Origin: Nitratiruptor sp.
Lineage (GTDB): Bacteria > Campylobacterota > Campylobacteria > Campylobacterales > Nitratiruptoraceae
Direction of reading: 5' to 3'
Assembly (NCBI GenBank): GCA_009659925.1
Contig: PUXW01000019.1
Span: 82,075-146,074, forward strand
DNA: 64,000 nucleotides
Below are positions 8,082 through 16,839 of the stretch, one piece after another. The position numbers were made by a program, and so were the translations under genes. The notes beneath the pieces are model-generated. The model was given only the letters and a program-made list of their open reading frames with translations. It did not search any database and was not told where the DNA came from. Each line of letters opens with the position of its first letter. The first letter of the stretch is position 1.

Positions 8082-8978
8082 GGAGATTTGCATAAAATCT
8101 TCGGCTACCCAGAATTCTCCTTGAAAATAGGTGGCGATCTCTTGCTTGATTGGCGAAGGATCGTTGAAGCGAGGAGAGAGATGGGTGGCCACAAGCCCCT
8201 TGATGTTAAAACGGGCCGCCGTTTGGGCCAGGTTTTTGGCTGTGGTGTGGAGCAGCTCTTTTGTAAGATTGTCGTAGACTTCTTGGGTGTAGGTGGCTTC
8301 GTGCACCAACAGGTCGAGCTCATGGAGGTAGTCGCCTAAGATAGCTGGTTCTGCGTTGTCGCCGGCGATGATGATGCGCTGAGGTGGCTCCTGGGTAACG
8401 TAGTGCTGTGGCTCGAACCTTTTACCTTCAAAGACCACACATTTGCCGGCTTTGAGATCTGCATAGAGGGGTCCGGGTGGCAAGCCCTCGGCCTGGAGTT
8501 TCCCTTTGTCGATGTGACGTTTGGGCTTTGTCTCGATGTAGAAGGCGTAGCACTCGATGGAGTGGATAAGGGGGAGGGCTTTTATGGTGAAGTGCTCAAA
8601 CTCCTTGTGCCAACCCCCGTGGAGCGCTTCGAAGATGAGTTCAAAGCCAAGATGCTCCAGGCGCACATCCACGAAACTCTCAAGCATTGGCAGCAGCTCT
8701 TTGGGCCCAAAGAGGTGGAGCGGCTCGCTTCTGCCATCGAGCATCATCGAAGTGAGCAGTCCCGGAAGACCATAGCAGTGGTCCCCATGGGTGTGGGTGA
8801 TGAAGATTCCCTTGATCTTGAGGGCGCTTAGATGCGAATGGATGATTTGGCGCTGGGTTCCTTCGGCGCAGTCGAAAAGGTACCAACCTCTTTCGTTTTT
8901 ACACTCTAAAGCGATGGCGGAGCAGTTGCGGTTTTTTGTCGGTTTGCCGCCACTGGTGCCAAGGAAGGTGAGTCTCAT
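8076..8978 (-). CDS. rnz: Ribonuclease Z
   Basis: A 300-residue metallo-beta-lactamase-fold tRNA 3' endonuclease. It has the N-terminal [14 protein letters not shown], the zinc motif HTHGDHCYG, further histidines near [23 protein letters not shown] and the C-terminal ATHLSPRF histidine. It matures tRNA 3' ends, which matters here because tRNA-Lys and tRNA-Thr in this window do not encode CCA. Overlaps moaC by four bases. Confidence 0.9.
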   Translation of the reverse strand: MRLTFLGTSGGKPTKNRNCSAIALECKNERGWYLFDCAEGTQRQIIHSHLSALKIKGIFITHTHGDHCYGLPGLLTSMMLDGRSEPLHLFGPKELLPMLESFVDVRLEHLGFELIFEALHGGWHKEFEHFTIKALPLIHSIECYAFYIETKPKRHIDKGKLQAEGLPPGPLYADLKAGKCVVFEGKRFEPQHYVTQEPPQRIIIAGDNAEPAILGDYLHELDLLVHEATYTQEVYDNLTKELLHTTAKNLAQTAARFNIKGLVATHLSPRFNDPSPIKQEIATYFQGEFWVAEDFMQISL

Positions 8979-9454
8979 TGGCGCAGGAAATCCCCGCTTT
9001 TTCCGCCGCTTTTTCGCTCAAGCTGGATGTTGCGAATCACCATCCCCTTGTCGATGGCTTTGACCATGTCGTAGATGGTCAGCAGCCCCACACTCACTCC
9101 TGTAAGGGCCTCCATCTCTACGCCGGTTCTGCCTTTGAGGCGGCAGGTGACGATGAGTTTGAATCCGGGAAGCTCTGGGAGCTCCTCGATGTCGCAGTTG
9201 ATGGAGGTAAGGAGCAGCGGATGGCACATGGGGATGAGTTCTGGTGTCTTTTTGGCCCCCATGATGGCGGCAATCACTGCGGTATGGAGAACCGCTCCCT
9301 TTTTCGTCGTCTGCTCGATCACCGCTTTGTAGGCCTCGGGACTCATCTGGATGGTGCCGCTGGCTACGGCGATGCGTTCGCTCTCTTCCTTGACACCTAC
9401 ATCCACCATCTTGGGCCGTTTGCTCTCATCGAGATGGGTCAAATCAGAGCTCAT
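8975..9454 (-). CDS. moaC: Cyclic pyranopterin monophosphate synthase accessory protein
   Basis: A 159-residue MoaC. It has [18 protein letters not shown] near the N-terminus, the MCHPLLLT active-site loop, [16 protein letters not shown] and the catalytic lysine region KAIDKGM. It acts after MoaA in molybdopterin synthesis. The start at 9454 lies inside the end of the upstream Dabb gene (11-base overlap) and I chose it because conserved sequence begins there. Other cofactor genes are scattered in the window (mobA, moaD, moaE, moeA). Confidence 0.93.
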   Translation of the reverse strand: MSSDLTHLDESKRPKMVDVGVKEESERIAVASGTIQMSPEAYKAVIEQTTKKGAVLHTAVIAAIMGAKKTPELIPMCHPLLLTSINCDIEELPELPGFKLIVTCRLKGRTGVEMEALTGVSVGLLTIYDMVKAIDKGMVIRNIQLERKSGGKSGDFLRQ

Positions 9455-9725
9455 AGTCCACCACCTTCGTCTGGGTTCCAACCTCTTTGAGCCATTGGAC
9501 GATCTCTTGGTGGTATGGATGTACACGGTAGGTTTCCAAGTCCTCTTTGCTCTCGAAGGTAGTCACCAGTGCCAGATCGTAACTGCGCTCGCTCCTGCTA
9601 AAGTCGATGCCAACTTCGATCTCTTTGAGCACTTCTACATTACCTTTCATGGAGAGGAGCTTCTCTTTGGCTATTTGTGCTAAACTAAACTCAGGGAACT
9701 TCATGAAGACGATGTGTCGAACCAT
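9444..9725 (-). CDS. Dabb (stress-responsive alpha/beta-barrel) protein
   Basis: A 93-residue ferredoxin-like protein starting [10 protein letters not shown] and ending with [14 protein letters not shown], the typical start and conserved histidine helix of the Dabb family. Members are small dimers, some acting as polyketide cyclases or stress proteins; the substrate is unknown. It leads a three-gene minus-strand group with moaC and rnz, all overlapping, so it may simply be co-transcribed. Confidence 0.8.
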   Translation of the reverse strand: MVRHIVFMKFPEFSLAQIAKEKLLSMKGNVEVLKEIEVGIDFSRSERSYDLALVTTFESKEDLETYRVHPYHQEIVQWLKEVGTQTKVVDYEL

Positions 9726-9748
9726 AGCACGCCTTTAAGGGAGATGGG

Positions 9749-10171
9749 ATGCGACTTTCTCTCCTTATTCTACCACTTTGGCTCTTAGGCGCACCTTGTA
9801 GCAAGTGTGAACTCAACAAGGCCGAGATGGTATGTAACTTCTATGTGGCTCAAAAGGCGGATCGATCCAAAGCGGTCCATTGCAAAGAGTATGCCGACTA
9901 TCTTGACTCCACCAAGGTCTATGGCAAGGCGGCCTGGTACTATCTCTTAGGTCTACAACCTAAAAGGGCTGTGGAAGCGGCGAAGAGGGCTGTGCAAATG
10001 GGTGAGAGTTATGCCAAGGAGTACATGGCCCTTGGATATTGGCTTGTAGGTGAAAAGGGCAAAGCGAGAGAGGTGTTGCAAGGTTTTAAAGCCAACGAGC
10101 TCACCAAGAGGGATCGAGAGATCATCGAGCGGCTTTACAACACGAAGATCAATCTTGAAGAGTTGCGATGA
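9749..10171 (+). CDS. Exported protein with TPR/Sel1-like helical repeats, unknown function
   Basis: A 140-residue protein with a clear signal peptide (RLSLLILPLWLLGAP) followed by cysteines at CSKCE and two more (VCNF, HCKEY) that could form disulfides in the periplasm. The remainder is helical with tandem repeat character (AAWYYLLGLQPKRAVEAAKR, YAKEYMALGYWLVGEKGKA), resembling Sel1/TPR units. GGGAGAT precedes the start. It diverges from the Dabb gene. Family not recognised; an adaptor for envelope proteins is only a guess. Confidence 0.6.
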   Translation: MRLSLLILPLWLLGAPCSKCELNKAEMVCNFYVAQKADRSKAVHCKEYADYLDSTKVYGKAAWYYLLGLQPKRAVEAAKRAVQMGESYAKEYMALGYWLVGEKGKAREVLQGFKANELTKRDREIIERLYNTKINLEELR

Positions 10172-10440
10172 AGGTCAATCCACCAACTTACACCTATGAT
10201 GACTATAAATTGTGGGATGGTGACTGGGAACTTATCGGAGGCTATCCCTTCGCTATGGCACCAAGTCCAACGGGAAAACATTAAAAAGTGATGATGCGAC
10301 TTGGAGCGATTTTTCATGAAGAGCTTTGAAGTCTATCCGGAACTGGATTGGATCGTGAACGAAAAGACGGTGGTGCGCCCCGATCTGGCGATCTATTGCG
10401 AGGAGGTGGAGGATTTCCAGCCAGAGTTATTGAGAGACTC
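10168..10440 (+). pseudogene. Decayed Uma2-family (DUF820) PD-(D/E)XK nuclease-like gene
   Basis: The first frame begins with ATG at 10168 and reads PPTYTYDDYKLWDGDWELIGGYPFAMAPSPTGKH before a TAA at 10282. A second frame from about 10301 resumes with SFEVYPELDWIVNEKTVVRPDLAIYCEE. Together they match the beginning and middle of Uma2/DUF820 proteins, with the central ~30 residues missing and the frame lost. The catalytic segment ELDW...RPDLA is still visible. The C-terminal half is replaced by tRNA-Lys. It overlaps the previous stop by ATGA. These genes are often mobile and multi-copy. Confidence 0.75.
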
Positions 10441-10446
10441 ATTCAA

Positions 10447-10519
10447 TGACCCGTGCTGGATTCGAACCAGCGACCACCTGCTTAAAAGGCAGATGCTCTA
10501 CCAGCTGAGCTAACGGGTC
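10447..10519 (-). tRNA. tRNA-Lys (anticodon TTT)
   Basis: Minus-strand tRNA with acceptor GACCCGT/ACGGGTC, D-arm AGCTCAGCTGGTAGAGC, anticodon loop CTTTTAA and T-arm CTGGTTCGAATCCAG. CCA is not encoded. It adjoins the decayed Uma2 gene. Confidence 0.95.
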
Positions 10520-10539
10520 GTCGTTGGGTGTAATTGTAG

Positions 10540-11100
10540 CTACAATTTGCTTAAAGCCCTTTGAAACTCCTCCGGGTAGTTGAGGTTCATGAAGGGTTCT
10601 TCCTCCTTGAAAGTGATGCAGTGAAGATCGGCCTGGCGGAGGATGGCGTTGAGTTTGTAGTTGCCCCTTGCAATGGCTTTTTGGAGGGTTGGGATGATGG
10701 AGGGGTGGTAGATGGCAATGAGAGGGTGGAGCTGGGTGGTCTTGGCGACGATGGCATCCTTGGTAGGGTTCTCGTAGCTTGCCTGGATGAGGGTGTCGAT
10801 GATTTCGCGATGGAGGAAGGGGGTGTCGACGCTGATGATGAAGGTTGGTCTTTGCAATTTTTCAAGGACATCCAAGAGGGCTGGGGCGGGAGCGAAAATT
10901 GGACTTTTATCGAAAATCAGTGGGGCTGAAAAATCGAATTTATCCCCTTTTGTGGAAATGTAGACCTGGGAAAAAATCTTTTTGAGCCGATCATACTGAT
11001 AATGGGCGAGGTTTTTTTGGCCAAAGGGCAAGAGGGCCTTGTCCGTTCCCATCCGACGGCTCTGGCCCCCTGCGAAGATGACGCAAGGCAGCTCAATCAT
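10540..11100 (-). CDS. mobA: Molybdenum cofactor guanylyltransferase
   Basis: A 186-residue nucleotidyltransferase starting PCVIFAGGQSRRMGTDKALL, the MobA nucleotide-binding loop, with ISVDTPFL as the metal-binding aspartate strand and a C-terminal NLNYPEEF. It links GMP to molybdopterin to form the bis-MGD cofactor used by DMSO-reductase-family enzymes such as Nap nitrate reductase. Start at 11100 overlaps the preceding small gene by eight bases. The frame stays open far upstream across two tRNA genes, which is meaningless read-through. Confidence 0.88.
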   Translation of the reverse strand: MIELPCVIFAGGQSRRMGTDKALLPFGQKNLAHYQYDRLKKIFSQVYISTKGDKFDFSAPLIFDKSPIFAPAPALLDVLEKLQRPTFIISVDTPFLHREIIDTLIQASYENPTKDAIVAKTTQLHPLIAIYHPSIIPTLQKAIARGNYKLNAILRQADLHCITFKEEEPFMNLNYPEEFQRALSKL

Positions 11101-11317
11101 TCTTCTTCTTGCGCCCACGACGAAAGTAGGCGGGATACTCCTGTTTAAAGGCTTTGAACTCCTCCATGATCTGCTTCTTCTTCTCCCGCAACTCTTGGAG
11201 CTGTTTGCGCATGCGCTGCTCTTTCCTTTCGATCTTGGCGATCTCCTTTTCGAACATCGTCTTTTTAAAATCGACGAATTCCGCCTCGCTGGCAAATTGA
11301 ATCGTGTAATTTTCCAT
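11093..11317 (-). CDS. Small basic coiled-coil protein, unknown function
   Basis: A 74-residue protein starting at 11317 with AAGGAGATGGG immediately upstream. After a short N-terminal strand (ENYTIQFASEAEFVDF) it is almost entirely charged heptad-like helix (KIERKEQRMRKQLQELREKK) and ends in a lysine/arginine-rich tail. The tail could bind nucleic acid. It is translationally coupled to mobA. I recognise no family. Confidence 0.55.
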   Translation of the reverse strand: MENYTIQFASEAEFVDFKKTMFEKEIAKIERKEQRMRKQLQELREKKKQIMEEFKAFKQEYPAYFRRGRKKKND

Positions 11318-11439
11318 CCCATCTCCTTTATCTTTTTGCAACAAATCCTAGTAGAATTTTTTAAATGGGTCAAGAAAAAAGAATTTTTCCCTTTGCGAAA
11401 AAAGTGGGATGGGTCGATTTGGGGCAGTTTTGAAGGCAA

Positions 11440-11513
11440 AGCCGACGGGGGGACTCGAACCCCCGACCTCCCGATTACGAATCGGGTGCTCTGGCCAGCT
11501 GAGCTACGCCGGC
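11440..11513 (-). tRNA. tRNA-Thr (anticodon CGT)
   Basis: Minus-strand tRNA with acceptor GCCGGCG/CGTCGGC, anticodon stem-loop CCCGA-TTCGTAA-TCGGG and T-arm GGGGGTTCGAGTCCCCC. CCA is not encoded. The 122 bases between this gene and the upstream-reading small coiled-coil gene are AT-rich and presumably hold that gene's promoter. Confidence 0.95.
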
Positions 11514-11572
11514 ATAGGTAGTGGTTGATAGGTTGTTGGGGATTGTGTATGGTGTGGGAGCGTTGGAGTTCA

Positions 11573-11650
11573 TGGTCGGAGTGGCCGGATTTGAACCGGC
11601 GACCTCTACCACCCCAAGGTAGCGCGCTAACCAGGCTGCGCCACACCCCG
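11573..11650 (-). tRNA. tRNA-Pro (anticodon GGG)
   Basis: Minus-strand tRNA with acceptor CGGGGTG/CACTCCG, anticodon loop TTGGGGT on stem CTACC/GGTAG and T-arm GCCGGTTCAAATCCGGC. The 3' CCA is encoded (11573-11575), unlike the neighbouring Thr and Lys genes. Confidence 0.93.
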
Positions 11651-11657
11651 ACGAAAC

Positions 11658-12377
11658 TCAGCCGTTATTATAGCATAGTTTGAGCCGTTTGTCATATCTG
11701 ATGGTAAAATCTTGGTCGATTTTGATCGAAAAACCGACGAAACCAACCCCCAATTCAAGGGCCTTGGCGAAGGTTTTAGCAAAGGCCGGATCCCGGGATT
11801 TGTTGGGGGCAAAACAGCTCCCTGGGCGCACCGCCAAAATGGCAACGATCCCGTGAAAACCCAACTCCCTAGCCCGGATAAGCTCCAGGAGGTGGCGACG
11901 CCCCCGGGCCGTGGGAGCATCGGGGAAGAGGCACTGTCCATTTTGAAGGAGGGAGCACCCCTTGATCTCGATGTAGGTGGTCGAATCGACCAGCAGATCG
12001 AGGCGACTCGATTGAAAGGGAACCTCGTGCTCAATGGATTTGGGGAGAAACCCCAAGAGGCCGGCTTCGATGGCCCGCCGGACAATGGGGGTGTGGAGGC
12101 GGCTGTGGAGGAGGACCCATCCTTCTTCCATGGAGGCGGCTACCAGAGTGTAGTCGGTCTTGAGGCCCGGGCGATTTTTAACCAGGAGGAGGGAGCGACC
12201 TGGGGTGAGGATCTCTTGGAGGCGTCCCGTTTCCGGAACGTGGATGCGTACCTGGGATCCATCCAGGTCGGCAAGGGCGACAAAGCGGTTTTGGCGTTGA
12301 ATCAGGGTGGCGGTGTGGAGCTGGCCGAGGCTTTTGAGGTCGAAGAGGCCAAGCCCCGCCAGGGAGTGGGGCTCCAT
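11658..12377 (-). CDS. sfsA: SfsA family protein (sugar fermentation stimulation protein homologue)
   Basis: A 239-residue protein with FVALADLDGSQVRIHVPETGR, the DLLV...YIEIKGCSLL strand motif and FPDAPTARGRRHLLEL, all typical of SfsA. The fold combines an OB-like and a nuclease-like domain; a DNA-binding regulatory role was proposed in Escherichia coli, but the biochemical activity is unclear. The start at 12377 overlaps the leuC stop as TGATG, so it is translated with leuC. Confidence 0.85.
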   Translation of the reverse strand: MEPHSLAGLGLFDLKSLGQLHTATLIQRQNRFVALADLDGSQVRIHVPETGRLQEILTPGRSLLLVKNRPGLKTDYTLVAASMEEGWVLLHSRLHTPIVRRAIEAGLLGFLPKSIEHEVPFQSSRLDLLVDSTTYIEIKGCSLLQNGQCLFPDAPTARGRRHLLELIRARELGFHGIVAILAVRPGSCFAPNKSRDPAFAKTFAKALELGVGFVGFSIKIDQDFTIRYDKRLKLCYNNG

Positions 12378-13642
12378 CAAAGCTCTCGGGGATCGGCGAT
12401 TTTGCCGGCGATGGCACTGGCGGCGGCCACGGCGCTGTTGGCCAGGTAGATCTCACTGGTGCGGGCCCCCATCCGGCCGACGAAGTTGCGGTTGGTGGTG
12501 GAGACGCAGCGCTCATTGTCGGCTAAAATGCCCATGTAGCCCCCGAGACAAGCGCCACAGGTTGGATTGCTCACCACCGCTCCAGCGTCGATGAGGGTGT
12601 CGATGTAGCCTAACCGCTCGGCCTCTTTGAGGATCTTTTGGGTGGCGGGGGTGACGATCATCCGGGTGTGGCGGGCTACCTTCTTGCCCTTGACGATCTG
12701 GGCGGCGATGGCGATGTCGGAGAGTCTTCCGTTGGTACAACTCCCGATAAAGACCTGATCGACTTTGAGATCCATCTTGGCCGCTTCGCTGATGGGGCGG
12801 CCATTGGAGGGCAGATGGGGGAAGGCGATGACCGGTTCGAGGTCGTTAACATCGATCTCGATCACCCGCTCATAAGTGGCATCTTCGTCGCTGTAATGGA
12901 TCCGGGGCTCTCGTGCCAGGGGTTTGTCTTTTAAAAACTCTTGGGTCACTTCGTCAACGGCGATGATTCCACTTTTAGCCCCAGCTTCGATGGCCATGTT
13001 GCACAGGCTAAAACGCCCGTCCATGTCGAGGTTTTCGATGGTATCTCCCACAAATTCCAGGGCTTTGTAGAGGGCTCCATCGACCCCGATGCGCCGGATG
13101 AGCTCCAAGATGAGGTCTTTGCCATAGACATACGCCCCCAATTTCCCTGTATAGACCACTTTGATGGTTTGGGGAACCTTGAACCAGTTTTTTCCCGTGA
13201 TCATCCCGTAGGCGATGTCGGTGCTCCCCATCCCTGTGGCAAAGGCCCCCAGAGCCCCGTGGGTGCAGGTGTGGCTATCGGCTCCGATGATCACATCCCC
13301 TGGGACCACGAGGCCCTTCTCCGGCAAAAGGGCGTGCTCGATCCCCATATCCTTTTCGTCGAAGAAGTGTTTGAGGTTGTGTTCGTAGGCAAATTCCCGG
13401 CTGATCTTGGCCTGGTTGGCGCTGGCGATATCCTTGGCCGGGATGAAGTGGTCCAACACGATGGCGAAGGCCTCGGGTTTGGCCAACTTCTTGGCCCCGC
13501 TCTCGCGAAAGGCCTTGATGGAGATGGGGGTGGTGATGTCGTTGCCGATGATCATGTCCAGTTCGCACTCGACAATCTCGCCGGCCCTGACTTCCCGGCC
13601 CACATGGTCGCTGAAGATCTTCTCAGTGATGGTCTGTCCCAT
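12377..13642 (-). CDS. leuC: 3-isopropylmalate dehydratase large subunit
   Basis: A 421-residue aconitase-superfamily subunit. It has GADSHTCTHGALGAFATGMGS and three cysteines for a [4Fe-4S] cluster: one in IGSCTNGR and two in NPTCGACLGG. The length and TITEKIFSDHVGREVRAGE start fit the short LeuC type common in Campylobacterota. It isomerises 2- to 3-isopropylmalate in leucine synthesis. The small subunit leuD is not in this window. Expression probably starts in the symmetrical promoter shared with rqcH. Confidence 0.88.
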   Translation of the reverse strand: MGQTITEKIFSDHVGREVRAGEIVECELDMIIGNDITTPISIKAFRESGAKKLAKPEAFAIVLDHFIPAKDIASANQAKISREFAYEHNLKHFFDEKDMGIEHALLPEKGLVVPGDVIIGADSHTCTHGALGAFATGMGSTDIAYGMITGKNWFKVPQTIKVVYTGKLGAYVYGKDLILELIRRIGVDGALYKALEFVGDTIENLDMDGRFSLCNMAIEAGAKSGIIAVDEVTQEFLKDKPLAREPRIHYSDEDATYERVIEIDVNDLEPVIAFPHLPSNGRPISEAAKMDLKVDQVFIGSCTNGRLSDIAIAAQIVKGKKVARHTRMIVTPATQKILKEAERLGYIDTLIDAGAVVSNPTCGACLGGYMGILADNERCVSTTNRNFVGRMGARTSEIYLANSAVAAASAIAGKIADPREL

Positions 13643-13658
13643 GGGCTCCCTTTGGAAA

Positions 13659-13698
13659 GTTTTTGCTATTGTAACAAATCGGCTATAATAGCAAAAAC
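13659..13698. promoter_or_regulatory. Symmetrical divergent promoter between leuC and rqcH
   Basis: A perfect 12-base inverted repeat, GTTTTTGCTATT (13659-13670) and AATAGCAAAAAC (13687-13698), separated by 16 bases. A plus-strand -10 TATAAT lies at 13684-13689, and a TACAAT-like minus-strand -10 is present in the other half. It could be a bidirectional promoter, an operator, or both. Confidence 0.6.
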
Positions 13699-13714
13699 GC
13701 TCTTGTAGGGGACC

Positions 13715-15019
13715 ATGCGCTATCGGGAATTGCGAGCCATCGTCGAGTATCTCCAGCGAAACCGCTTCCTCCACACCATCCAGCGGGTCGATGACAACCT
13801 CTTATTGGCCCACTTCGATCGGGATCGCCTCTTCTTCGATCTCAACCGCTCCAAGAACCTCATCTACAAGCGGGACGACTTTCTGGCGACCAAGCGGTAT
13901 AACGCTCCCTTCGACAAACTCCTGGCCAAGCGGTGCAACAAGAGTCAAATAGAGATCGAGTTGGATCCTCACGATAGGATAATTCGCATCCATTGTACCC
14001 AGGAGGGGGCCTACAAGCGCCAGGAGAGCACCTTGGTGCTCGAATTCACCGGACGGCTGGCCAACGCCATCCTGCTAGACGAGAAGGGGCAGGTCCTCGC
14101 GGCCCTCCACTACGACTTCCATCGAGATCTCCATCCAGGGGCCCCCTTGGTACCCTTGAATCCTCCCCCCCAGCTGGATCGCTCTCCGTGGGCTCCCGAA
14201 GATATGGAGGCCTACCTCTACGACCTCTACGAGCAGGAGCGTCGAAAGCGCCTCTCGATCCTCAAAACCTCCAAACTCCTCCAACTGGCCAAGCAGAAGG
14301 AGCGCCTCCAGGAACGCTTGGCTGAGCTCCAACGGGAAGAGGAGCTCCTCGCCCAGGCTCGGGAACAAGAGGAGCAGGCCCAGCTCCTCTTGGCCAATCT
14401 CCACCGGATCCCTCCCTATGAACGGGTGGTTCAGCTGGAAGGCTTCGACGGGGAGCAGGTGTGCATCCAACTGCCGAAGGAGGCGAAAAATCCAGCCCAT
14501 GGGGCCGATCTCCTCTTCCAGCGGGCAAGGAAGCTCCGGCAAAAGGCTGAGCATATCCATATCCAGCGGGAGCACCTCCAGGAGAAACTGGCCTTTTTAA
14601 AGCGCAAGGAGCGGCTGGTCCAGGAGGCCACCAGACCAGAGGCCATCGAGCTCCTTTTTGCCAAGCGGGAACCCCGCCAGTCTGGACGGGAACCCAACTA
14701 TGAGCGCTACCTCATCGATGGTTTTCCAGTCTATGTGGGGAAGAACAAGCGGGGGAATGTGGAACTGCTCAAGAGGGCCAAAGCCAGCGATTTCTGGTTC
14801 CACCTCAAAGGGCTTCCCTCAGCCCATGTGATCGTTGCGACCGACAAGAAAAATCTTCCCCGCCATGTGTTGGAGGAGGCGGCCAGGCTGTGTGTGCGCT
14901 TTAGCGTCGATCAGCCTGGGGAGTACTTGGTGGACTATACCCAGCGGCGCAATGTGAGGATCCAGGATGGAGCCAATGTCACCTATGTCAACTACAAGAG
15001 CTTGCGTGTAAAGCGGTAA
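13715..15019 (+). CDS. rqcH: NFACT family ribosome quality-control protein (RqcH-like)
   Basis: A 434-residue protein with an N-terminal NFACT-N domain, a central coiled coil (about 175-300) and a C-terminal NFACT-R domain with ASDFWFHLKGLPSAHVIV and the terminal NVTYVNYKSLRVKR. A DPHDRIIRI segment (Asp87-Arg88) matches the DR pair needed by RqcH to recruit alanyl-tRNA. RqcH adds alanine tails to nascent chains on obstructed large subunits; older annotation calls these fibronectin-binding proteins. Followed by cdsA and dxr, an order I also know from Campylobacter. Confidence 0.85.
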   Translation: MRYRELRAIVEYLQRNRFLHTIQRVDDNLLLAHFDRDRLFFDLNRSKNLIYKRDDFLATKRYNAPFDKLLAKRCNKSQIEIELDPHDRIIRIHCTQEGAYKRQESTLVLEFTGRLANAILLDEKGQVLAALHYDFHRDLHPGAPLVPLNPPPQLDRSPWAPEDMEAYLYDLYEQERRKRLSILKTSKLLQLAKQKERLQERLAELQREEELLAQAREQEEQAQLLLANLHRIPPYERVVQLEGFDGEQVCIQLPKEAKNPAHGADLLFQRARKLRQKAEHIHIQREHLQEKLAFLKRKERLVQEATRPEAIELLFAKREPRQSGREPNYERYLIDGFPVYVGKNKRGNVELLKRAKASDFWFHLKGLPSAHVIVATDKKNLPRHVLEEAARLCVRFSVDQPGEYLVDYTQRRNVRIQDGANVTYVNYKSLRVKR

Positions 15020-15028
15020 AGGAGGGCT

Positions 15029-15769
15029 ATGGGAGCACGGCTGATTACTGGGGGGGTCTTGATCGCGATTGTGACCCTTGTGGCCTGGTTGGACAACTTC
15101 TGGCTTACATGGGCCTTCTTCGGGGTGGTCTACCTCTTCGCCTTCTACGAGGCCCTCCGCCTCTATGGGATGGAGAGCTCCAATAGCCTCTACTTCTGGG
15201 CCCTTTTGCTTTGGTTGGTAGCCGCCTTCTATCCCAACCCGGATGATCTGGTCTTCATCGCCCTCTTGGCCTTTGCCAGCTACGAGGCCTACACCCAAGA
15301 TCGAAACTTCGAGAAGTTCCTCCCCTTCCTCTATCCCGTAGCCTCCTTCCTCTTCCTCCTCTCCCTCTATCACGACTTCGGGATGGAGGCCCTCATCTGG
15401 TTGGTCCTCGTGGTTGCCCTCACCGATACGGGGGCCTTCTTCGTCGGGAAGCTCTTGGGCAAACACCCCTTTTGTCCTACCTCTCCCAAGAAGACTTGGG
15501 AGGGGGTGATCGGGGGGGTTGCAATCGCCACCATCGCTGGCAGTATCTACGCTCTGATCCTGGTGGATCTCCCCCTGGCCATTTTCATCTCCCTTCTGGT
15601 CTCCATCGCCAGCGTCTTCGGAGATCTGTTTGAGAGCTACCTCAAACGCCGGGCGGGGGTGAAAGATAGCGGCAATATCTTGCCAGGCCATGGCGGAGTG
15701 TTGGATCGTGTCGATGGCTACCTCTTCGCCGCTCCGGCCATGGTGATCTTGCTCAGGGGGCTCTTGTGA
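15029..15769 (+). CDS. cdsA: Phosphatidate cytidylyltransferase
   Basis: A 246-residue integral membrane enzyme with about seven predicted helices and the CdsA signature SVFGDLFESYLKRRAGVKDSG followed by PGHGGVLDRVD. It makes CDP-diacylglycerol for phospholipid synthesis. The KKTWEG segment before the signature is also conserved. Nine bases after rqcH and overlapping dxr (TGATG), so part of the same operon. Confidence 0.92.
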   Translation: MGARLITGGVLIAIVTLVAWLDNFWLTWAFFGVVYLFAFYEALRLYGMESSNSLYFWALLLWLVAAFYPNPDDLVFIALLAFASYEAYTQDRNFEKFLPFLYPVASFLFLLSLYHDFGMEALIWLVLVVALTDTGAFFVGKLLGKHPFCPTSPKKTWEGVIGGVAIATIAGSIYALILVDLPLAIFISLLVSIASVFGDLFESYLKRRAGVKDSGNILPGHGGVLDRVDGYLFAAPAMVILLRGLL

Positions 15770-16839
15770 TGGTCCTCTTGGGTTCGACGGGCTCCATCGG
15801 TGTAGCGACCCTCGATGTGGCCCGAACCTTTGGTCTTGGGGTCGAGATGCTTGTGGCTGGGCGCAATATTGAGCTCTTGCAAAGGCAGGTGGAGGAGTTT
15901 CGTCCCCAGATCGTTGTCGTTGCCAGGGAGGAGGATCGCTCCAGGATCCAGGCTCCCACCGTGTTAAGTGGTGAAGAGGGGATCTTGCACGCCTTGGAGA
16001 TGGCCCAAAGTAGCTTGGTGGTCAACGCCTTGGTAGGTTTTTTGGGGTTGCGTCCCACATTGAAAGCCATCGAGCTGGGCAAGCGGGTGGCTTTGGCCAA
16101 CAAGGAGACTCTGGTGGTCGCTGGCAAGTTCATCGATACTTCCAGGATCACCCCGATTGACAGTGAGCATTTTGCCCTCTGGTACATCCTCCAAGGGCGT
16201 GGGGACTATACTAGTCTTACCATTACCGCCAGCGGCGGGGCTTTGCGGGATTGGCCCTTGGAGCGTTTGGCCCAGGCGAGCTTTGAGGAGGCCCTCAACC
16301 ACCCGAACTGGTCGATGGGGGCGAAGATCACCATCGACAGCGCTACGATGGTCAACAAGCTCTTCGAGCTCCTAGAAGCCTACTGGCTCTTTGGAACCGA
16401 TCGCATCGACGCTCTCATCGAGCCAAGCTCCCTTGTCCATGCCCTCGTAGAGTTTCGCGACGGCTCCCTCTTGCTCCATGCCAGTCGGGCCGATATGCGC
16501 CTGCCCATCGCCTACGCCCTCTTGGGACGGCTCCACCAGCGGGTGGTAGAGCCCCTCGATTTGACCCGGGTGAGCCTCTCTTTCGCCCCTATCGACCCTC
16601 GGCGCTATCCTATCTGGCAGATTAAGGATGAGCTCTTGCGCCGACCCGAGCTAGGGGTGGTGGTCAATGCTGCCAATGAGGTGGCCATCGAACGGTTCAA
16701 GCAGGGAGAGCTCGGCTTTTTGGAGATAGCCCAATGCATCATTGAGGCTTTCGACCGCTTTCACCATCAAAGGGTCGACTCCCTCGAAACGCTCTTTCAC
16801 ATCGATCGGGAGGTACGCTCCTATGTGGCATGCTGTTAA
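15769..16839 (+). CDS. dxr: 1-deoxy-D-xylulose 5-phosphate reductoisomerase
   Basis: A 356-residue enzyme of the non-mevalonate isoprenoid pathway. It has an N-terminal NADPH motif LGSTGSIG, ALANKETLV, the metal and substrate site PIDSEHFAL, the mobile loop SGGALRDWPLE, NWSMGAKITIDSATM and VVNAANEVAIERF. Start ATG at 15769 overlaps the cdsA stop. It is slightly shorter than the Escherichia coli enzyme, as usual in this phylum. The next gene starts inside its 3' end. Confidence 0.95.
   Translation: MVLLGSTGSIGVATLDVARTFGLGVEMLVAGRNIELLQRQVEEFRPQIVVVAREEDRSRIQAPTVLSGEEGILHALEMAQSSLVVNALVGFLGLRPTLKAIELGKRVALANKETLVVAGKFIDTSRITPIDSEHFALWYILQGRGDYTSLTITASGGALRDWPLERLAQASFEEALNHPNWSMGAKITIDSATMVNKLFELLEAYWLFGTDRIDALIEPSSLVHALVEFRDGSLLLHASRADMRLPIAYALLGRLHQRVVEPLDLTRVSLSFAPIDPRRYPIWQIKDELLRRPELGVVVNAANEVAIERFKQGELGFLEIAQCIIEAFDRFHHQRVDSLETLFHIDREVRSYVACC

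Noticed and set aside
10540..11646. 368-codon minus-strand frame covering mobA and two tRNA genes
   Set aside because: Only the last 186 codons match MobA and a good boundary exists at 11100; the rest reads through tRNA-Thr, tRNA-Pro and the small coiled-coil gene in the wrong frame.
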